Part shown: piece after piece, positions 54,227 to 61,361 of the stretch
Layout of the letters: the number at the start of each line of letters is the position of its first letter
Numbering within the stretch: position 1 is the stretch's first letter
NCBI GenBank assembly: GCA_036502625.1
Contig: DASXYG010000130.1
Coordinates: 1 to 64,000, forward strand
Direction: 5' to 3'
Length of the DNA: 64,000 nucleotides
Source: DASXYG01 sp036502625
GTDB taxonomy: Bacteria > Actinomycetota > Actinomycetes > Streptosporangiales > Streptosporangiaceae
Program-made: the position numbers and the translations under genes
Notes under the pieces: generated by a model
Database searches by the model: none
Told to the model about the DNA's origin: nothing
The model's input: only the letters and a program-made list of their open reading frames with translations

Positions 54227-54986
54227 TACTTTCCTCCGGCATGTCCGCGATCACCGCCATGATCAATTCCTTGGACATACTAGGGGACAACGCGGCAGCG
54301 GAGATCGCATCCCATGCCTTGGACAGCATCGAAACCTGCTTTGGGTCATCCGCCAGTGTTCCCCCGGTGATGCTGTCCACGAAGGCGATCGGGGACTCGT
54401 CCTCGAAACTGAGGATCATCAGCGGCCCGGCGCTGCCCGGATGCGCCCCCTCGGTGAATGGCATTATCTGTAGCGTCCACGGAGCATCGGGCCGGATCAG
54501 ATGCTCTAGCTGTGCCCGCGCAATACTGGGACTCCCCACAATGTGATAGAGGCTGGATTCGCTGAGTACCACGTGTACCTCGGTCGGTTCATTTCGATCG
54601 AAGATCCGCTGGCGATCCATTCGCTCCTGCACCAGCTCAGGGTCCGCCACAAATATCTCTGCGTAATCCCTGGTCTGCAGGAGACCGGGGATTACGCGAC
54701 AGTCCCAGATGCGTATCTCCGTGGCGCGCTGTTCGACCTCCATGAGGCTTCCGAACTCGGTAGTCTCAGCCTCGGTGGCGGCCTGGAGCTCGATCAGCAT
54801 GCCATGGACGCTGAGCGCCTCGTCACTCTTGCGAGCGAACAGCGGCTTGGGGGTACGCCGGTTCATCTCGATACTGCGTATGGTCTCCCAGTTGTAGCCG
54901 ATGGCCTCCCCGAGCTGTTCGCGCGTGAGCCCCGCCTGCTCGCGCAGCCGCCGCAGCTCCCTCGCGAAATGTACGCGCGCGTCCAT
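54207..54986 (-). CDS. Helix-turn-helix regulator with DUF5753 (Scr1-like)
   Basis: A 259-residue XRE-family regulator. The N-terminal helix-turn-helix is FARELRRLREQAGLTREQLG followed by EAIGYNWETIRSIEMNRR. The C-terminal DUF5753 domain has VIPGLLQTRDYAEIF, RMDRQRIFDR, VVLSESSLYHIVGS and LQIMPFTEGAHPGS, all typical. These proteins pair with DUF397 proteins in actinomycetes and affect differentiation or nearby clusters. The ATG at 54986 is used because the HTH starts there. The gene is noticeably lower in GC than its surroundings. It is divergent from a 62-residue protein and precedes the radical SAM set by 1.2 kb, so it may control either. Confidence 0.92.
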   Translation of the reverse strand: MDARVHFARELRRLREQAGLTREQLGEAIGYNWETIRSIEMNRRTPKPLFARKSDEALSVHGMLIELQAATEAETTEFGSLMEVEQRATEIRIWDCRVIPGLLQTRDYAEIFVADPELVQERMDRQRIFDRNEPTEVHVVLSESSLYHIVGSPSIARAQLEHLIRPDAPWTLQIMPFTEGAHPGSAGPLMILSFEDESPIAFVDSITGGTLADDPKQVSMLSKAWDAISAAALSPSMSKELIMAVIADMPEESNDHWLA

Positions 54987-55170
54987 ATTGCCACCCCACC
55001 CCATTGTGGTACTCGGCCGTGTCCCATGTGACCCAATGCCGTCCCGACCAGGAATGGCGACGAGCCTACGCCGAGCATGGCACCCTAGCCGCACAACACC
55101 AAGAAAAACCCATTCTCGAACACCATTCGAATTCCCCGGGTCATTTCCCCGCCCCAAAGGAGCCCACCCC

Positions 55171-55359
55171 ATGACCATGTTCCGCACCGACGACGACCTC
55201 TCCACGTACACCTTCGTAGAAGTCCCCGCCGGAACCGAGGTCCGCTGCGAGCCAGACCCCCCAGGCGGCATCCTGCTGATCTTCGGCACCCACGACCGCA
55301 CCATCCTGAAGCTAGCCCCCCAAATGCTCGCCCCCCTAAAGGCCGCCCTCTCCCCATGA
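55171..55359 (+). CDS. Small protein of unknown function (62 residues), divergent from the HTH regulator
   Basis: A short gene with AAAGGAG eight bases upstream of the ATG at 55171. The product begins MTMFRTDDDLSTYTFVEV, contains GTEVRCEPDPPGGILLIFG and ends in KLAPQMLAPLKAALSP. It has no signal peptide or membrane segment and I recognise no family. Its strong ribosome site and divergent placement next to a Scr1-like regulator, 184 bp apart, argue that it is real, since such regulators often flank small partner genes. It is not an obvious RiPP precursor: it lacks a core rich in Ser, Thr or Cys. Confidence 0.65.
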   Translation: MTMFRTDDDLSTYTFVEVPAGTEVRCEPDPPGGILLIFGTHDRTILKLAPQMLAPLKAALSP

Positions 55360-55439
55360 CCCCCCTCAAGATCCGGGGCGCCCGGCCCCCACCCCCACCC
55401 CACCCCGGGCGCCCCCACCCCCACCCGCCCCCGGCTCCC

Positions 55440-56035
55440 CCCGCGCGCTCCCCAGCACCGCGGCCAGACTCCCCCCGCAAAAAGGCCGCGCTCCGCGCGA
55501 CAGACCCCCCGCGGCCCTCAGCGAGCCATCCTCTTCGCGAGCCCGCAGGGCTACGCCTCAATGCACCCCGGATCACGCGATCCCCGCGCCCGCGCTCCCC
55601 GATACCGGGACCGAGCTCCGCCCGCACAAAGGCCGCGCTCCGCGCGACAGACCTCCCGCGCCCTCAGTCGGCCATATCCATCGCTGGGCCGCGAGGCTGC
55701 CGCCCAAAGCAACCCAGATCAAGCGGTCTCCCGCCACCCGCACTCCCCGGGCACCGCAGCCAAACTCCACCCGCACAAAGGCCGCGCTCCGCGCGCAGAC
55801 CCCCCGCGCCCCCAGCCAGCCATCCTCTTCGCGAGCCCGCAGAGCTACGCCCCAAAGCAACCCGGATCACGCGATCCCCGCGCCCCGCACTCCCCCGGGA
55901 CGGGGACCTGGCTCCCCCCGCACAAAGGCCGCGCTCCGCGCGACAGACCCCCCGCGTCCTCACCCAGCCATATCCATCGCTGGGCCGCGAGGCTGCCGCC
56001 CAATGCAAGCCAGGCCACAGGAGCTCCGCGTACAG
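55440..56035. repeat. Tandem array of the dispersed repeat, ~148-bp period with alternating subtypes
   Basis: Cores preceded by AAA begin at 55481, 55628, 55777 and 55924, spacings 147, 149 and 147 bp. Units 1 and 3 continue with CCATCCTCTTCGCGAGCCCG and GGATC-ACGC-GATCC, a palindrome. Units 2 and 4 continue with CCATATCCATCGCTGGGCCG instead. The array is therefore an A-B-A-B higher-order repeat with a 296-bp super-period, meaning a pair of units was duplicated as a block. It fills the gap between the 62-residue gene and the radical SAM gene. The open frames through it are by-products of composition. From about 56036 to 56252 I see nothing definite. Confidence 0.88.
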
Positions 56036-56252
56036 CGTCTTCCCCCCAGCCCGCCCCCTTCGCCGGAGCGCGCGGCCGCGGGCCGGAAGCACCGCCCGTC
56101 TGCGCAGAGCCGAGTGGCCGCACAGGCTCAGGCGCGCCTGTTGTGCTGACCAGCACCAGACGGGTCGGGGCCAACCCAGCGGCGGCCGGATGAACCGCCA
56201 GCCGAATCCGCCCGACAGATCAACGGAATCCGTACAGGAAGGGGTCACGACA

Positions 56253-57110
56253 GTGAATACGATCATCAAGGAAGCATCGGCAGAGCACACCGGGCCTCAG
56301 CTTCTCTGGCTGGATCTGACCCGGAAGTGCCAGCTCAAGTGCGTGCACTGCTACAACGAATCGGGGCCTGAGGGCACTCACGGCACCATGGGTCTCCAAG
56401 ACTGGATCAGTGTCCTGAACCAGGCGGCGAGCTACGGTATTCGCCGCGTCCAGGCCATCGGTGGAGAACCGACCCTGCACCCCGAGGCCGCAGAACTGGT
56501 CGACCACGCGCTGGGCCTCGGCCTGGAAGTCGAGATCTTCAGCAACCTGGTCCACGTCTCCGAACAGTGGTGGGACCTGTTCCGCCGCGCGGGGATCGCG
56601 CTAGCCACGTCCTACTACTCGGACCGAGCGGACGAGCACAACGCGATCACCGGTCGCTCCAGCCACCGCCTCACCAGAGCGAACATCGAGAAAGCGGTCC
56701 GCCTCAGCATCCCCCTCCGCGTCGGGATCATCGCCACCAGCGGCGAACAGCGCGTGCGCCAAGCGCGGCGGGAGCTTGAGGAGATCGGGGTGACCAGCAT
56801 CCGCGTCGACCGGGTACGCCACTTCGGGCGGGGCGCTCAGCGCCAGGCACCAGACATGGCCCAGCTCTGCGGCCGGTGCGGCACCGGTAAGGCCTCGGTC
56901 AGTCCCACGGGCGAGGTCTCACCGTGCGTGTTCTCGACCTGGATGAGCGTGGGGAACGTCCACGACGCCGCGCTGGCCACTATCCTCAGCGGAACCGCCA
57001 TGACGCAGGCCAATGAGTCCATCCAAGCGGTAACCCGTACGGGCGGTTGCGATCCTGATGACGAATGTAGTCCTGGGCACCCTGGCAGCGGTTGCAACCC
57101 CAGAACCTGA
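56253..57110 (+). CDS. Radical SAM protein with C-terminal cysteine-rich (SPASM-like) region
   Basis: A 285-residue radical SAM enzyme. The 4Fe-4S/SAM site is C26, C30 and C33 in LWLDLTRKCQLKCVHCYNES. The barrel continues with RVQAIGGEPTLHPEAAELV and FSNLVHVSEQWW. The C-terminal third has LCGRCGTGKASVSPTGEVSP and further cysteines ending CDPDDECSPGHPGSGC, resembling a SPASM or twitch region that binds extra iron-sulphur clusters. Relatives modify peptides. The GTG at 56253 has GGAAGGGG eight bases upstream; an in-frame ATG at 56190 is possible. It is followed after 9 bp by a kinase-like gene and then a methyltransferase, suggesting a modification cluster, but no precursor peptide is evident. 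Confidence 0.88.
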   Translation: MNTIIKEASAEHTGPQLLWLDLTRKCQLKCVHCYNESGPEGTHGTMGLQDWISVLNQAASYGIRRVQAIGGEPTLHPEAAELVDHALGLGLEVEIFSNLVHVSEQWWDLFRRAGIALATSYYSDRADEHNAITGRSSHRLTRANIEKAVRLSIPLRVGIIATSGEQRVRQARRELEEIGVTSIRVDRVRHFGRGAQRQAPDMAQLCGRCGTGKASVSPTGEVSPCVFSTWMSVGNVHDAALATILSGTAMTQANESIQAVTRTGGCDPDDECSPGHPGSGCNPRT

Positions 57111-57119
57111 AAGAGCCCG

Positions 57120-57914
57120 ATGACCCGCAGCCTCCCCGGACCCGAGTTCCAGGCGCTGATCCGCCCCCACACAGGCGACCTGATCGACCTCCGGCCCACC
57201 CCATCCGGACACACCTCGGACGTCTCGATCCTGGTCACGTCCGAAAAGGGCCGGTTCTTCGTCAAGGCCGTCCGGAACAGGCCCGGCGGGCGACGCGACT
57301 CCCTGGTCCGGGAAGGCCTGATCAACCCGTACGTTCGCCCCATCTCCCCAGCCGTCCGATGGCAGATCGAGGACGACACGTGGCTCGCCCTCGGCTTCGC
57401 GTACGTCGACGGCCGGTCCGCGGACTTCACCCCGGCCTCCCCCGACCTCCCGGCGATCATCGACACCCTGAACCGGATCGCCGACCTCGACCTGCCCGAG
57501 GTCGCCCGAGCCTGGCCGGAGACCCGATGGGACCGCTTCGCCGCCAACGAGACGGACGCCGCGCACTTCGCGGGCGACGCCCTGCTCTACACCGACATCA
57601 ACCCCGACAACCTGCTGATCGGGAACCGGGAAACCTGGGCGGTCGACTGGGCCTGGCCCACCCGCGGCGCCGCGTTCATCGACCCCGCATGCCTCATCCT
57701 GCAGTTGATAGCCGACGGCCACACCCCCGAATCCGCCGAGTCCTGGGCAGCAGGCTGCAAGACCTGGGCGACCGCCGCCCCGGAAGCGATCAACGCATTC
57801 GCCCTGGCCACCCTCCGCATGAACCGCCACCACGCCGACCGCCACCCCGACGCCCCATGGCTGGCGGCAATGGCAACAGCCGCCCAAACGTGGACGGACC
57901 ATCGAGCCCTCTGA
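57120..57914 (+). CDS. Aminoglycoside phosphotransferase-like (APH fold) protein
   Basis: A 264-residue kinase-fold protein. Lysine K49 in RFFVKAVRN is in the position of the ATP-binding lysine. The catalytic loop reads ALLYTDINPDNLLIG with D159 and N164 in the Brenner positions, although the usual HGD histidine is tyrosine here. AVDWAWPTRGAAFIDPA supplies the metal-binding aspartate D176 (VDW in place of DFG-like IDW). The remainder is helical. It probably phosphorylates a small molecule or peptide. AAAGAG precedes the ATG and the gene begins nine bases after the radical SAM stop, so the two are one operon. It may act on the same product as the radical SAM enzyme; this is inference. Confidence 0.85.
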   Translation: MTRSLPGPEFQALIRPHTGDLIDLRPTPSGHTSDVSILVTSEKGRFFVKAVRNRPGGRRDSLVREGLINPYVRPISPAVRWQIEDDTWLALGFAYVDGRSADFTPASPDLPAIIDTLNRIADLDLPEVARAWPETRWDRFAANETDAAHFAGDALLYTDINPDNLLIGNRETWAVDWAWPTRGAAFIDPACLILQLIADGHTPESAESWAAGCKTWATAAPEAINAFALATLRMNRHHADRHPDAPWLAAMATAAQTWTDHRAL

Positions 57915-57948
57915 ACGCCCTCCACACCCGGCCCCGCAGAGGAAGAGC

Positions 57949-57998
57949 ACAACGAATCGGGGCCTGAGGGCGCTGAACCTCCGAGACTGGATCCGTGG
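57949..57998 (+). pseudogene. Fragment duplicated from the radical SAM gene
   Basis: Bases 57949-57971 are identical (23 of 23) to 56353-56375 inside the radical SAM gene, encoding NESGPEG just after the cluster-binding cysteines. After a short deletion, 57979-57997 matches 56394-56412 in 17 of 19 bases. The fragment is in the same orientation and reading frame and remains open to a TGA near 58060, but has no start codon. It looks like a remnant of a second radical SAM copy lost between the kinase-like and methyltransferase genes. Confidence 0.6.
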
Positions 57999-58044
57999 CT
58001 CGAAGACGAGACCGGCCTGTCGCCGACCTCCTGGAAACGACCGA

Positions 58045-59223
58045 GTGACCATGCAAGCTGAACCGGCCGCGAAGCTGCGCCGCCGTCTTGCCGACCAGCT
58101 CGAAGGAGAGGGAGAACTCCGTTCCCCCGCATGGCGGCGAGCCGTCGAGACCGTTCCCCGCGAGGTCTTCATCGGAGGCCGCATCTACCGCCGAACCGGC
58201 CCGGCCGGAGGCACATCCTGGGACGTGGTCACGCGCGCGACGCTCGGCCCCGCGGACTGGCTCGCCCTGGTCTACCAGGATGAGACCTGGGTGACCCAGA
58301 TCGCCGGAGACGACCACGGCGATCCGGCCGAAGGCGCGCCGTCCTCATCGAGCACCCTGCCGAGCCTCGTCGTCCGGATGCTGGAGGACCTCGACGTCAG
58401 CGACGGGAACACCGTCCTGGAGATCGGCACCGGCACCGGCTACTCCACAGCCCTCATGTGCCACCGACTCGGCGACGCCAACGTGACCTCGATCGAGATC
58501 GACCCGGACGTCGCCGTCCGCGCCCGCGCCGCCCTCACGACGGCCGGCTACCGGCCCGCCCTCGTCTGCGGGGACGGCCTCGCAGGCGACCCGGCACACG
58601 CCCCGTACGACCGGATCATCGCGACCTGTTCCGTCCGCGCCATCCCGGCACCCTGGCTGGACCAGTGCCGTCCCGGCGGACGCATCCTGACCACGCTGTC
58701 AGGCTGGCTCTACGGCTCCGGCTACGTGAACCTCGAGGTCACCGCGCCCGGCCACGCGCACGGCCACTTCATGCCCGGCACCGTCTCCTTCATGACCGCC
58801 CGCCCCCATGCCGCACCGCTCCTCACCGAGCTGCCCGCCCGCGAAGGCACCGGACGCACCACATCCATCGGCGCCGATCTGCTCACCGACTGGATGGGCC
58901 TGTTCCTCGCACAACTCGCCCTCCCCACCGCATGCCGCGCCACGGTCATCGACGACGACGGCCGACCCGCCCACGTCATCGTGGACATGAACACCCGCGC
59001 GTACGCCTGGCTCCAGCAACGCGACAGCGGCGATTGGACGATCATCGAAGGCGGCCCATCCTCCGTATGGCGCACGGTCGAACAGACCGTAGAGGCCTGG
59101 CACAAAGCCGGCCGCCCCGACCAACAGCACTTCACCCTCGCCATCACCCCCGAAACCCAAACCGTCCACCTAAAGACCGACGGACAAGACCTAAGCTGGC
59201 CCCTCCCCAGCAGCACCCCGTAA
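58045..59223 (+). CDS. Protein-L-isoaspartate O-methyltransferase-like SAM methyltransferase
   Basis: A 392-residue protein, larger than the roughly 210 residues of classical PIMT. The N-terminal part RSPAWRRAVETVPREVFIGG matches the PIMT substrate loop. The SAM site is NTVLEIGTGTGYSTALMCHR with VTSIEIDPDVAVRAR and YDRIIATCSVRAIPAPWLDQ after it. The C-terminal 160 residues (from about residue 235) are an extra domain like those of methyltransferases in ATP-grasp or lanthipeptide maturation systems, from memory. The GTG at 58045 has GGAAA seven bases upstream; ATG at 58051 is the alternative. It follows the kinase-like gene after 130 bp that hold the radical SAM fragment. It may methylate an Asp/Glu side chain of a peptide. 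Confidence 0.87.
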   Translation: MTMQAEPAAKLRRRLADQLEGEGELRSPAWRRAVETVPREVFIGGRIYRRTGPAGGTSWDVVTRATLGPADWLALVYQDETWVTQIAGDDHGDPAEGAPSSSSTLPSLVVRMLEDLDVSDGNTVLEIGTGTGYSTALMCHRLGDANVTSIEIDPDVAVRARAALTTAGYRPALVCGDGLAGDPAHAPYDRIIATCSVRAIPAPWLDQCRPGGRILTTLSGWLYGSGYVNLEVTAPGHAHGHFMPGTVSFMTARPHAAPLLTELPAREGTGRTTSIGADLLTDWMGLFLAQLALPTACRATVIDDDGRPAHVIVDMNTRAYAWLQQRDSGDWTIIEGGPSSVWRTVEQTVEAWHKAGRPDQQHFTLAITPETQTVHLKTDGQDLSWPLPSSTP

Positions 59224-59284
59224 AAGCCCAACCGCCCCCCTTCGCGCCGACCCAGCGCCACCCCACTCCGGCGCCCCGGGCCGC

Positions 59285-59475
59285 CGCTACCCCGTACAAG
59301 GCCGCGCTCCGCGCGACAGCCCCCCGCGACCTCAGTCCGGCATTCTCCTAATGAGCCCGCAGGGCTACGCCTCAAAGCAACCCGGATCACGCGATCCCCC
59401 GCCGCCACCTGCACTCCCCGGCGCCCGCGGTCAAGCTCTCCACCCGCACAAAAGCAACGCCGTCCGGCGTACACA
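59285..59475. repeat. Single copy of the dispersed repeat
   Basis: One module lies between the methyltransferase and the small gene pair. Its core, preceded by CAA, begins at 59297, followed by CCCCGCGACCTCAGTCCGGC, GAGCCCGCAGGGCTACGCCT and the palindrome GGATC-ACGC-GATCC, as in the A subtype of the 55.5-kb array. A decayed second core (ACAAAAGCAACGCCGTCCGG) ends it near 59475. It brackets the radical SAM gene set opposite the 55.5-kb array, so the set is flanked by direct repeats. Confidence 0.8.
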
Positions 59476-59520
59476 TCGATTTAGACTTGAGCCCAGAAGC
59501 GTCTGACGGAAGGAGCCGGT

Positions 59521-59718
59521 GTGAGCGTCGACGTACCCGAAATGGTCACGATTCCACGCGCTGAGCTGGACGCGCTCAAGGCCGAGGTGAGGCGCCTCCG
59601 GCGAGAGGTCGGGCGCGACGTGGCCGAGCGACGGATCAACGCCGATCCCGGCCCGGCCGGCGACGCGCCCATGTTCACCCGCGACGAGTTGGCGGCCGCA
59701 TGGGGAATCGTTGAGTGA
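59521..59718 (+). CDS. Small antitoxin-like coiled-coil protein
   Basis: A 65-residue acidic/basic helical protein. MVTIPRAELDALKAEVRRLRRE forms the DNA-binding/coiled part and the tail FTRDELAAAWGIVE could wrap a partner. The GTG start at 59521 has AAGGAG five bases upstream. It overlaps by eight bases the next gene, which encodes a protein of RelE/ParE size, so a type II toxin-antitoxin pair is the likeliest reading. A TAGACT -10-like box lies at 59482 with no convincing -35. I recognise no specific antitoxin family. Confidence 0.6.
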   Translation: MSVDVPEMVTIPRAELDALKAEVRRLRREVGRDVAERRINADPGPAGDAPMFTRDELAAAWGIVE

Positions 59719-59980
59719 TCGGCTGATCCGCTTCCCGGGCGCATCTTGGCAGGAGATCGAGGCGCTGCCGCAGCCCCTGCGGTGGACCGTACAGGGCGTG
59801 ATCTTCCATCTGCTCGACGAGCCGACACCGACCCTTGCCGACCCATTTCCCGCCGACAGCCCCCTACCTGGCGCGTACGAGCTGCACCTCTACACCGACG
59901 CGGTGACGATCTGGTACACCGTCACCACGTACGAAGGCCAGGAGATCATCAGCGTTCAACACGTCAGGCTCGACACCTGA
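59711..59980 (+). CDS. Small RelE/ParE-like putative toxin
   Basis: An 89-residue protein, the size of RelE/ParE toxins. After an alpha-helical start (ASWQEIEALPQPLRWTVQGV) come strands ending in AYELHLYTDAVTIWYTVTTY and QEIISVQHVRLDT, which follow the ParE/RelE pattern of a central sheet closed by a short strand with Arg. The only start that keeps the frame open is TTG at 59711, inside the preceding gene's last codons, so translation must be coupled to the antitoxin-like gene. Residues for a RelE-type catalytic site are not clearly present; it could be inactive or a different small toxin. Confidence 0.55.
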   Translation: MSDRLIRFPGASWQEIEALPQPLRWTVQGVIFHLLDEPTPTLADPFPADSPLPGAYELHLYTDAVTIWYTVTTYEGQEIISVQHVRLDT

Positions 59981-60074
59981 CCGGCAGAGATCTCGGCTTG
60001 TAGGACCCGCCCTACGGTGCGGACGACGCGGCGGGACACCACCGACGTCACGAATGTTCGCGGTGGCGCCCCGA

Positions 60075-61361
60075 TCACCCCACCGGCCCGAACTCCTTGC
60101 GTGTGTCGATGACCTTTCCGAAGAGGTTCCAGCGGGTGCCCTTGAACCGGATGAGCTGCATCGACTCGATGGGGAACCCGTCCTTCGGGCCCGTGTTCAC
60201 CGTGATACCGGGCAGTAGCATGTCGTCCATCTGGTTCGTCTGGTTGCGCATCGCGTCGCGCAGCCCCTCGCGCGTCGGGCACTTCATCGACTGCACGGTC
60301 TTGGCCAGGCTCTCCGCGACCGCCCAACCGAAGGCGTGGAACTGGTCCTGCGGGTCGGCGCCCGGCTGGTACTGCGCGAGCTTCTGCTTGTACAGCTTCA
60401 TCGCCGGGTCGTTCGCCCACTGCGGGTCCGACGGGTCCTTGAAGTACGTGGCCGACACGATGCCCTGCACGTTCGGGAACCCGACCGGCTTCAGTACGGT
60501 CGTCGACGCCGCCACGTTGTTCAGGATGTGCAGCGGGTTCCACGCCTTGTTCCCGGCATCCGCCGCGAGCGCCTGCGACCCGAACTTCGGCGTCGTGATG
60601 TCCAGGAACACGTCCGCCTTCGACTCCGCGAGCTTGCTCATCTGCGGGCTGACGGTCGGGTCCGTGACCTCGTAGCTCTGCTTGGCCACGACCTTCACGC
60701 CGCTCCCGGCGATCGCCTTCGTGAACCCGCCGAGCAGGTCCTGCCCGAAGTCGTCGTTCTGGTACAGCACGGCCACGGTCGCGTGCGGCTTCGTGTCCTT
60801 CAGCCACTTCGCGTAGATCCGCGCCTCCGCGACGTAGCTAGGCTGCCACCCGATCGTCCACGGGTGCTTGGTGTCCGCCCCCCACTTCGACGCGCCCGTC
60901 GCGACGTAGATCTGCGGCACCTTCTGCTGGTTCGCGTAATCCCACACGGCCGTGGTCGACGGCGTGCCCAGCGTCTCGAACAGCGCGAACACCTTGTCCT
61001 GCTCGACGAGCCGCCGCGCCTCCTCTATGGCCTTCGGCGGCTGGTAGCCGTCATCGCGCACGATGAACGTCACCTTGCGCCCGCCGATGCCGCCCTTCTC
61101 CTTGTTGAGGTAGTCGAAGTACGCCCGGATCCCCTTCGGGATCTCCCCGTACGCCGACGCCGGCCCGGACAGCGGGTACGTACCGCCCAGCTTGATCGAG
61201 TTCTTCGTGATCCCGGTCGTCTGCTGCCCCTTGCAGGCCCCGGTCGCCTCCGTCCCCCCGCCCCCGGCCCCCCGCTGGCTGCACGCCCCGAGCGGCGCGG
61301 CGACCAGCACACAGGCCAGCGGAATCCCGATCCGGCGCGGAATGGTGCGCATGTCGATCAC
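60075..61361 (-). CDS. Branched-chain amino acid-type ABC transporter substrate-binding lipoprotein
   Basis: A 428-residue LivJ/LivK-type binding lipoprotein. The signal ends with lipobox LVAAPLGACSQ. The Leu/Ile/Val-binding fold begins SIKLGGTYPLSGPASAYGEI, then VTFIVRDDGYQPPKAIEEAR, with KVFALFETLGTPSTTAVWDY and VAVLYQNDDFGQDLLGGFTK. The GTG at 61361 directly follows the permease stop codon (TGAGTG) with AGGA just ahead; ATG at 61352 is the alternative. It is the last gene of a liv-type operon. The ligand could be branched-chain amino acids, urea, amides or aromatic acids, since the family is broad. The 94 bp after its stop contain nothing I can call. Confidence 0.93.
   Translation of the reverse strand: MIDMRTIPRRIGIPLACVLVAAPLGACSQRGAGGGGTEATGACKGQQTTGITKNSIKLGGTYPLSGPASAYGEIPKGIRAYFDYLNKEKGGIGGRKVTFIVRDDGYQPPKAIEEARRLVEQDKVFALFETLGTPSTTAVWDYANQQKVPQIYVATGASKWGADTKHPWTIGWQPSYVAEARIYAKWLKDTKPHATVAVLYQNDDFGQDLLGGFTKAIAGSGVKVVAKQSYEVTDPTVSPQMSKLAESKADVFLDITTPKFGSQALAADAGNKAWNPLHILNNVAASTTVLKPVGFPNVQGIVSATYFKDPSDPQWANDPAMKLYKQKLAQYQPGADPQDQFHAFGWAVAESLAKTVQSMKCPTREGLRDAMRNQTNQMDDMLLPGITVNTGPKDGFPIESMQLIRFKGTRWNLFGKVIDTRKEFGPVG

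Noticed and set aside
56003..56149. 48-residue peptide ending in Cys before the radical SAM gene, as a precursor
   Set aside because: The weak GAGG site comes from repeat DNA, the product is Pro/Arg/Ala-rich without a leader-core pattern, and it starts inside the repeat array.
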